From assembly GCA_934098505.1 (NCBI GenBank), contig CAKOOR010000015.1, positions 1 to 17,110 on the forward strand: a stretch of 17,110 bases of DNA. Reading direction: 5' to 3'. The position numbers were made by a program, and so were the translations under genes. The number at the start of each line of letters is the position of its first letter. Position 1 is the stretch's first letter. The notes under the pieces are model-generated. The model was not told the DNA's origin, did not search any database, and was given only the letters and a program-made list of their open reading frames with translations. Shown here in pieces: positions 13,259 through 17,110 of this stretch. The stretch is from an uncultured Bacilli bacterium (GTDB lineage Bacteria > Bacillota_I > Bacilli_A > RF39 > UBA660).

Positions 13259-14182
13259 TTAAATTTTCCAACTTTCATTAATTGCCAAACTATCCTTCGG
13301 CATCCTAGGAATAAAATCATTGCATAAATAATCTATCAATTTTTCATTATCAACTGTTACTCGTCCGGTAGTTCCTACCTCAGAACAAGTAACTTTACTA
13401 ACTCCTGGTAAATTATTAACCATATCAACATCACATATCTTTGGTATATAGTATTCCACTAATGTTTCTTTGGGTCCTACAGATAATTCAATTGTTGAAA
13501 AATGACCATAATCTCGTAACATTAAAATTACTTTATTAGCGCTTAAAGAAATAATATCGACATTTTCTTCTCGTGGATATTTGTTATATAAGTTTTCTCC
13601 CAACAATGAATCTTGACCACGTAAAGATATTCTTGATACATTTTCAATACCTCGAGCTTTTAACACTGGCACACTTTGCATCATAAAATTAGAACTCATT
13701 ACTCCGGTATGCAAATAATGTAAGTATTCATTTAAAGTTTTAATATAAGGTATGGATCCGCCAATTTTTCTATTAAAGAAATTTGCTACTACAAACTCTT
13801 GCTTAACTGCCATAACAAATTCTGGACTCATATTACTAATATATTTTTTATAAAAGGCTCTTAATTTACCTAAATCAGCTCCACAATCTATTAAATTTTT
13901 ATGCATATCATTTAAAAGATTTTGAATATGTGGCTCCAAATCATGGTTAAGATTAAAACTATCATTCATCATTTTTAATCTAAATAAGATATCTTTTAAT
14001 CCTTTATATAATGTATCAGCATACGAAACAGCCATTGTATTATCTCCACTAACTGGTGGCGCAATTCTAATCATCTCTTCTTTAATTTTATAATCGTTAG
14101 CAAAAAATTCTTGTAATTTTCTCAACAATGTTTGGCTTTCATTATTTACTTGATTATTACCATTTGTATCCACTTCTAACAC
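13259..14182 (-). CDS. Unknown soluble protein
   Basis: 307 residues without a signal peptide or membrane segment. The N-terminal half is helical (TLLRKLQEFFANDYKIKEEM..., LKDILFRLKMMNDSF, LLNDMHKNLIDCGADLGKLRAFYKKY). The C-terminal half alternates strands (NVDIISLSANKVILMLRDYGHFSTIELSVG). I recognise no family. It starts at a GTG (14182) preceded by AGGA. A second GTG three codons later (14173) is preceded by GAGGTG at ideal distance and is an equally good start. It is a single gene with its own extended -10 promoter. No terminator is visible after the stop, so it may read into the next unit. Confidence 0.7.
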   Translation of the reverse strand: MLEVDTNGNNQVNNESQTLLRKLQEFFANDYKIKEEMIRIAPPVSGDNTMAVSYADTLYKGLKDILFRLKMMNDSFNLNHDLEPHIQNLLNDMHKNLIDCGADLGKLRAFYKKYISNMSPEFVMAVKQEFVVANFFNRKIGGSIPYIKTLNEYLHYLHTGVMSSNFMMQSVPVLKARGIENVSRISLRGQDSLLGENLYNKYPREENVDIISLSANKVILMLRDYGHFSTIELSVGPKETLVEYYIPKICDVDMVNNLPGVSKVTCSEVGTTGRVTVDNEKLIDYLCNDFIPRMPKDSLAINESWKI

Positions 14183-14197
14183 CTCTATCCTAGATAG

Positions 14198-14206
14198 ATT
14201 ATAACA
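14198..14206 (-). promoter_or_regulatory. Extended -10 promoter of the gene 14182-13259
   Basis: Minus strand TGTTATAAT, i.e. a perfect -10 with an extended TGn and no good -35. The predicted start near 14191 places AGGA at the very 5' end of the mRNA. Confidence 0.6.
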
Positions 14207-14268
14207 TAATTTCTATTTCTATAATTTTTAAAAGTAAGTTTCATAAGAATTAACATTAATTTAACATC

Positions 14269-14314
14269 AAAAAAAGTGTAATAACTAATTATTTAACCAT
14301 TAATCATTACACTT
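14269..14314 (-). terminator. Terminator of the yutD operon
   Basis: Minus strand: AAGTGTAAT (14306-14314) pairs with ATTACACTT (14274-14282). The stem can extend inward to about 16 bp with two G-U pairs, and a seven-T run (14269-14275) follows. It is the strongest terminator in the window. Confidence 0.9.
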
Positions 14315-14339
14315 ATATATTCTCCCAACCAATATTTTA

Positions 14340-15110
14340 TTATTTATTCTTATTTATTTCATCTTTAACAACTAATCTAATATAATTTTCTAATTCCGTC
14401 ATTAATTTTGTTGCATCTATAACCAAATTTTTTTCTTCTTCTTGTCTATCAAAATTAGTAGGTTCCTCACTCTTTTCAATAGCTTGTTTTACTAAATCAT
14501 CCATTGATACTTCTGGCTCATCACTATTTTGTACTTCTTTGGAAACATCCATTACATTAACTGGTTTTATTTCTTCGCTAGCTTTAACTGTATCATTATT
14601 CGTAGGCATTTCTACAGAAATACCTGGTGTTACCTCATGACCAATTCCTGTATCAGGATTTTCAGTCGGATAAATAGCTGGATTATCAATTAAATTATTT
14701 GCTTGAGAAACACTCACCGTTTCTACTGGTCTTTTCGCCATATAATCACTAATTAATTGTGTTTTAGCAGCTTCTTGAACAGCAATTACTCTTGCAAAAT
14801 CATTGTTAGCTTTTATACTTTTCGGCATCTTAATATAACTATAAGTATAACTACTGCCACTAATAATGGCTCGCATCACGTTCTTTACTTCGCCCCATAA
14901 TGCCTCATCACTAATTTTAATTAAAGTATTGTCTACAATCTCACTAACTAAAAGCTTTACTAACCCATTCTGATCTAATTCATTTGCCGTTGCAATACAA
15001 AAATTATGTACAGTATTATTAAACTCAATACTAAAAGCACAAATTGCATCGACTACAATTTTATCATTAGAATCTTTTAATATTTCTATCTTCTCTATCA
15101 CATTTACCAT
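14340..15110 (-). CDS. Unknown protein with an acidic disordered C-terminal half
   Basis: 256 residues. Residues 1-125 look folded (alternating hydrophobic pattern, ISGSSYTYSYIKMPKS). From about 140 to 225 the chain is rich in Pro, Glu, Asn and Asp with no hydrophobic core and is probably disordered. A final helix (ATKLMTELENYIRLVVKDEINKNK) follows. No signal peptide or membrane segment. Family not recognised. The ATG at 15110 has AAAGAG at 6 nt but also AAGGG directly adjacent. The GTG at codon 4 has AAGGG at a better distance, so the start is uncertain by three codons. It is the last gene of the unit with the YutD-like gene, 10 bp after it, and ends at a strong terminator. Confidence 0.7.
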   Translation of the reverse strand: MVNVIEKIEILKDSNDKIVVDAICAFSIEFNNTVHNFCIATANELDQNGLVKLLVSEIVDNTLIKISDEALWGEVKNVMRAIISGSSYTYSYIKMPKSIKANNDFARVIAVQEAAKTQLISDYMAKRPVETVSVSQANNLIDNPAIYPTENPDTGIGHEVTPGISVEMPTNNDTVKASEEIKPVNVMDVSKEVQNSDEPEVSMDDLVKQAIEKSEEPTNFDRQEEEKNLVIDATKLMTELENYIRLVVKDEINKNK

Positions 15111-15120
15111 CCCTTACTCT

Positions 15121-15408
15121 TTATTTTAAATCTTTATAAATCTTACTAATTATAAACCATTTAGCTCCATAAGAACAATATTTTTCTAAATAATTATCTA
15201 AAAAACTAATTTTATTAAACCTATTATTACTTTTGCTATCTCTATAAAATCCTTTAAGTCTTAAAGCACTATAACTTATATCCCCTACAATATAATCAAA
15301 ATCATCAAAATAATCAGTCAACTTCTCACTAATATCCATACTATTTAATATATCATTATCATCTTTAATAACATAATAAGTTATATCATTAATTACTTTC
15401 GTTTTCAT
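15121..15408 (-). CDS. yutD: YutD family protein (DUF1027)
   Basis: 95 residues. The core FDYIVGDISYSALRLKGFY followed by LDNYLEKYCSYGAKWFIISK matches the conserved YutD pattern (YIVGDWGYxQLRLKGFY ... YLxEYCNFGxxYFVL) known from B. subtilis and other Bacilli. The length is close to the roughly 100 residues usual for the family. The function is unknown; the protein is small, acidic and cytoplasmic. Compared with that pattern the Trp of GDWGY is Ile and the Phe of NFG is Tyr. The start codon overlaps the stop of the upstream gene (ATGA), so translation is coupled. It is the middle gene of a three-gene unit. Confidence 0.85.
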   Translation of the reverse strand: MKTKVINDITYYVIKDDNDILNSMDISEKLTDYFDDFDYIVGDISYSALRLKGFYRDSKSNNRFNKISFLDNYLEKYCSYGAKWFIISKIYKDLK

Positions 15409-16241
15409 ACTAACATAAGTCCTATCGTAATACCTAATATTATAATAAAGCCAAATAAACTACTAAACATAATTAGATTAATACTACCAGTATTATTAGC
15501 TAGTCGATATTTAGTATTACTTAATTTATCCACTTTAGCCATTAATCTATCGTGAGCTCTTATCCCTATCGGATTAATATGAAAATAATTATATATACCA
15601 TTATTTATTTCTTCTAAAGTAGCACTATTTAATTTTATTATATCCTTTTCATTTAAATCAAATAGTTTATAAACATTCATATCTAAAACATTATCTTTTT
15701 TAGGTATCATCATTAAAGCATAATCTTTCCTACTAAAAATATTACTAAAATAGATTAAAGCTCCATCAGGATCAGTATTATATAATTCATTTATTTTCCG
15801 ACAAGCAGCATTATTATTTTTAGATGAATATAGTAGGTTCTTAAATTTTTTCATTTCTTCTTTACTTACATCAACACTTTGCCATTTTGCATAAAACATC
15901 TCAATTAAATCTTCTTGAATTATTAAAAAATAGGGGTTTTTATACTGATTATAAATCTTATTATAATTATCTCTTTCTAAATAATTATTAAGATCACTAA
16001 AAAATTTATTTACTTGGTCTTCGCTTAAACCATATTTTGTAAGATTACGTAGTAAATTAGCTGCCCCATTTTTATGACGAGTAAGATAAGGATTCATTAT
16101 ATCTACTTTACTATATATAAAAGTTAGCATCATTATTATATATACTAAATAATCAGTAGCTAAATCATGATGTTTTTTCTCTGTAAATAAAACATACTTC
16201 TTAATAGCAGTATCAAATCCAATCGAAATAAATATATCCAT
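15405..16241 (-). CDS. Unknown protein with a C-terminal membrane segment
   Basis: About 278 residues. A mainly helical cytoplasmic body (DLATDYLVYIIMMLTFIYSKVDIMNPYLTRHKNG, then charged helices around 90-200) leads to a single hydrophobic C-terminal segment (INLIMFSSLFGFIIILGITIGLMLV) that ends the protein, giving a tail-anchored topology. No family recognised. Starts at GTG 16250, ATG 16244 and ATG 16241 are all in frame; AGGTG lies 6 nt before 16241, which I prefer. It ends in TGA overlapping the YutD-family start codon. It is the first gene of the operon, transcribed from an extended -10 promoter at 16267-16275. Confidence 0.75.
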   Translation of the reverse strand: MDIFISIGFDTAIKKYVLFTEKKHHDLATDYLVYIIMMLTFIYSKVDIMNPYLTRHKNGAANLLRNLTKYGLSEDQVNKFFSDLNNYLERDNYNKIYNQYKNPYFLIIQEDLIEMFYAKWQSVDVSKEEMKKFKNLLYSSKNNNAACRKINELYNTDPDGALIYFSNIFSRKDYALMMIPKKDNVLDMNVYKLFDLNEKDIIKLNSATLEEINNGIYNYFHINPIGIRAHDRLMAKVDKLSNTKYRLANNTGSINLIMFSSLFGFIIILGITIGLMLV

Positions 16242-16266
16242 CATCTTCACCTACTGTCCTAAGTAT

Positions 16267-16275
16267 AGTATACCA
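16267..16275 (-). promoter_or_regulatory. Extended -10 promoter of the yutD operon
   Basis: Minus strand TGGTATACT; a second TATACT overlaps at 16262-16267. The -35 is poor. The predicted start is near 16260, about 19 nt before the ATG at 16241. Confidence 0.6.
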
Positions 16276-16410
16276 TAAATTTGTTCTTTTAAAAGTAGAA
16301 AGTCATTTATTAAGGCTAAAATTTACATAAAGTAACAACTTATTTTTATGAATAATTACTTATCATTTGGTTATAATATTAATATGGACATTTGTAATAA
16401 GTATTTATAG

Positions 16411-16438
16411 TTGCAAAATATAAAAAATATGCTATACT
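16411..16438 (+). promoter_or_regulatory. Promoter of the antisense RNA, copy 1
   Basis: TTGCAA (16411-16416), 16-bp AT-rich spacer, TATACT (16433-16438). Start predicted near 16445. The whole promoter is repeated without change at 16893-16920. Confidence 0.75.
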
Positions 16439-16470
16439 ACTTAGTGAAAGAACTTGATTGTTCTTTAAAC

Positions 16471-16511
16471 AAAAAAGAGATACATTTGACTTCGTACGTT
16501 AGATGTTTCTC
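16471..16511 (-). terminator. Probable terminator of the toxin mRNA
   Basis: Minus strand: GAGAAACAT (16503-16511) pairs with ATGTATCTC (16477-16485) with one A-A mismatch, followed by six T (16471-16476). This would end the toxin mRNA inside the antisense RNA gene. Confidence 0.5.
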
Positions 16512-16516
16512 AGTCC
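16478..16516 (+). repeat. Fold-back repeat, distal arm (in antisense RNA / toxin mRNA 3' end)
   Basis: Contains AGATACATTTGA, GTTAGATGTTT and CTCAGTCC in order. The same three blocks occur on the other strand at 16719-16755, so the presumed toxin mRNA carries both a sequence and its complement at its two ends. Confidence 0.75.
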
Positions 16517-16533
16517 AAGATTATTGTAACGAG

Positions 16534-16567
16534 AAACATCTATTCACAAGCTTGAGTAGATGTTTTT
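16534..16567 (+). terminator. Terminator of the antisense RNA, copy 1
   Basis: AAACATCTATTCA (16534-16546) pairs with TGAGTAGATGTTT (16553-16565), 13 bp with one G-U, with loop CAAGCT and a T tract to 16567. Confidence 0.75.
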
Positions 16568-16587
16568 CGTTTGCCTTAAAATCGCTA

Positions 16588-16662
16588 TTAATTTCTGTTG
16601 CCAGAATCTAATATTCTTGCAATTAAAACAAGAATGATTATAAGTACAACTAAGTACTCCAT
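16588..16662 (-). CDS. Putative type I toxin, 24-residue hydrophobic peptide
   Basis: A 75-nt frame, too short for routine gene callers. The peptide begins MEYLVVLIIILVLI, continues ARIL and ends DSGNRN: one membrane-spanning helix followed by a short polar, charged tail. This is the usual build of type I toxins (Fst, Ibs, TxpA/BsrG groups), which insert in the cytoplasmic membrane. AAGGG lies 8 nt before the ATG, and an in-frame TGA sits five codons upstream, so this start is fixed. An overlapping 44-codon frame starts at 16678 after AGGTGG and could couple translation, as mok does for hok. The leader is long (about 115 nt) and structured. The antisense RNA converges on its 3' side. No sequence homologue was recognised, so the toxin call rests on architecture. 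Confidence 0.6.
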   Translation of the reverse strand: MEYLVVLIIILVLIARILDSGNRN

Positions 16663-16718
16663 TAAAGTATCCCTTCATATGGACCACCACCTCTCCATTT
16701 CTAAAAAAGCTAAAAAAT

Positions 16719-16755
16719 GGACTGAGGCTAAAACATCTAACTATCAAATGTATCT
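16719..16755 (-). repeat. Fold-back repeat, proximal arm (in toxin mRNA 5' leader)
   Basis: Minus strand: AGATACATTTGA, GTTAGATGTTT, CTCAGTCC, with a TAG-C insertion and loss of 6 nt relative to the partner at 16478-16516. Just downstream CCTC-AG-TCCATTT pairs with AAATGGA-GAGG (about 16685-16725), which would partly sequester the GAGG of the leader frame's ribosome site. Confidence 0.7.
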
Positions 16756-16784
16756 AATAAAATGGTACCACAAAGACCAGTATA

Positions 16785-16813
16785 ATTCTACCTTAATAAG
16801 TCATTTTGTTAAA
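16785..16813 (-). promoter_or_regulatory. Possible promoter of the toxin mRNA
   Basis: Minus strand: TTTAAC (16808-16813), 17-bp spacer, TAGAAT (16785-16790); TATACT at 16779-16784 is an alternative -10. A weak -35. It would give a leader of about 115 nt before the ATG at 16662. Confidence 0.35.
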
Positions 16814-16892
16814 TTTTATTTTAATAATTTCTAAATTATTTTGATTGTGTATTAAAACCCAAAAATTGAATATAATTAAAAATGATAAGTAG

Positions 16893-16920
16893 TTGCAAAA
16901 TATAAAAAATATGCTATACT
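16893..16920 (+). promoter_or_regulatory. Promoter of the antisense RNA, copy 2
   Basis: TTGCAA, 16-bp spacer, TATACT; identical to 16411-16438. The repeat begins at 16891 (AGTTGCAA). Confidence 0.75.
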
Positions 16921-16926
16921 ACTTAG

Positions 16927-17033
16927 TGAAAGAACTTAATTGTTCTTTAAACAAAAAGAGATACATTTGACTTTGGTCGTTAGATGTTTCTCAGTCCAGA
17001 TTATTTAGGTTTGAAAAACATCTATTCACAAGC
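16927..17033 (+). ncRNA. Putative antisense RNA, copy 2, truncated by an insertion sequence
   Basis: Aligns with copy 1 from the promoter to CACAAGC with a few substitutions and 1-nt gaps. The 5' hairpin is kept, with its change in the loop only. The 16982-16992/17013-17023 stem is kept with one mismatch. At 17034 the match ends exactly where the IS inverted repeat starts, inside the terminator loop. The 3' half of the terminator, and any toxin gene of this second module, would lie beyond the element, outside the window. Confidence 0.6.
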
Positions 17034-17110
17034 TGAACTGAACCCCAAAAGTTGGACAGTTTATAAATAGTTTCTAATTAGAGGATTGTAATCTGTAATT
17101 TACAGGTGAC
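17034..17110 (-). mobile_element. IS3-family (IS150-like) insertion sequence, right end, partial
   Basis: The terminal repeat TGAACTGAACCCCAAAAG (continuing TTGGACA to 17058) is typical of IS150-group elements. It is followed inward by the C-terminal end of a transposase on the minus strand. The rest of the element lies beyond 17110. The insertion point is in the terminator loop of the second antisense RNA gene. Confidence 0.85.
17074..17110 (-). CDS. IS3-family transposase OrfB, C-terminal fragment
   Basis: Only the last 11 codons and a stop are in the window. The peptide SPVNYRLQSSN ends in TAG at 17074. The SPVxYR signature is the usual C-terminal end of the DDE integrase-type OrfB of IS3/IS150 elements ('MSPVEYR'). 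The stop lies 16 bp from the inner edge of the terminal repeat, as expected. The full protein would be encoded to the right of the window and produced together with OrfA by frameshifting; whether it is intact cannot be seen. Confidence 0.75.
   Translation of the reverse strand, partial: SPVNYRLQSSN

Larger units (their letters stand above)
16445..16567 (+). ncRNA. Putative type I antitoxin (antisense) RNA, copy 1
   Basis: A predicted RNA of about 123 nt with no credible reading frame. It opens with a 7-bp hairpin (AAAGAAC, 6-nt loop, GTTCTTT; 16447-16466). A long stem 16501-16511 with 16531-16541 (AGATGTTTCTC/GAGAAACATCT, perfect 11 bp) shares its 3' arm with the terminator hairpin 16534-16567. 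It is transcribed towards the small hydrophobic peptide gene on the other strand and overlaps the 3' part of that gene's presumed mRNA (which is predicted to run to about 16471). This geometry is that of convergent type I antitoxins such as RatA or SR4. A near-identical copy follows at 16927. Confidence 0.6.

Noticed and set aside
15405..15410. Mycoplasma-type code with TGA as Trp
   Set aside because: TGA ends the tail-anchored gene exactly at the ATGA overlap with the YutD-family gene, and Trp codons throughout are TGG.
16445..16480. GTTCTTTAAACA resembles boxA of rRNA operon leaders, suggesting copies 1 and 2 are rRNA promoters
   Set aside because: No 16S sequence follows either copy. The match is explained by the 3' arm of a conserved 5' hairpin, and the downstream terminator and convergent peptide gene fit an antisense RNA better.
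16411..16834. Plus-strand frames of 66 and 78 codons across the toxin-antitoxin region
   Set aside because: They run through the antisense RNA hairpins and opposite the hydrophobic peptide, have no ribosome site, and the protein sequence looks random.
1..17110. CRISPR array
   Set aside because: No regularly spaced short repeats with unique spacers were found; all repeats seen are pairs or the four TTGACTA heptamers.

Overview
The window is a very AT-rich, densely packed stretch of a low-GC Gram-positive (Bacillota) chromosome. Shine-Dalgarno sites and sigma-A-type promoters (TTGACA/TATAAT, often with an extended TG) are easy to see. TGA is used as a stop (the gene at 15405-16241 ends in an ATGA overlap) and Trp is TGG, so this is code 11 and not the Mycoplasma code. 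A YutD-family gene, an Mbeg1-like (DUF2974) hydrolase and a tandem 'WRIVR...GVRPVINL' surface protein fit an uncultured gut Bacilli lineage of the RF39 kind. That placement is an inference.

Layout. Positions 1-600 hold two oppositely oriented tRNA genes: tRNA-Gly(CCC), minus, and tRNA-Cys(GCA), plus. Each has its own promoter and terminator. From 660 to 16241 all protein genes lie on the minus strand, in short transcription units. Listed in transcription order these are: 16241-14340 (unknown membrane protein, YutD family, unknown acidic-tailed protein; terminator at 14269-14314); 14182-13259 (unknown); 13187-11381 (unknown, then DUF2974 hydrolase); 11234-9444 (tail-anchored protein with a degenerate HipA-like look, then a PH-domain-like protein; terminator at 9398-9426); 9395-8946 (three LysM repeats; terminator at 8923-8951); 8589-6385 (fused tandem surface protein); 6321-4726 (polytopic membrane protein); 4508-1742 (alpha/beta hydrolase, HAD nucleotidase, secreted membrane-anchored protein, small coiled coil; terminator at 1692-1735); and 1571-660 (membrane-anchored protein). 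Several genes begin at internal codons, because a good promoter lies inside the longest possible reading frame.

The most interesting part is the right end, 16400-17110. Positions 16411-16813 look like an undescribed type I toxin-antitoxin module. A 24-residue hydrophobic peptide is encoded on the minus strand (16588-16662), converging with a short structured RNA on the plus strand (about 16445-16567). The presumed toxin mRNA carries a roughly 37-nt repeat in its 5' leader that is complementary to its own 3' end, so it should fold back on itself. The same 3' end is covered by the antisense RNA. A second copy of the RNA gene starts at 16891. It is cut inside its terminator hairpin by an IS3-family (IS150-like) element, whose inverted repeat and transposase C-terminus close the window.

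Other points of interest are the 734-residue in-frame fusion of two paralogous surface proteins, which share a 102-bp exact repeat; a 356-bp gene-free region upstream of it with two inverted 27-bp palindromic elements and four TTGACTA repeats; and a palindrome at the transcription start of tRNA-Cys.
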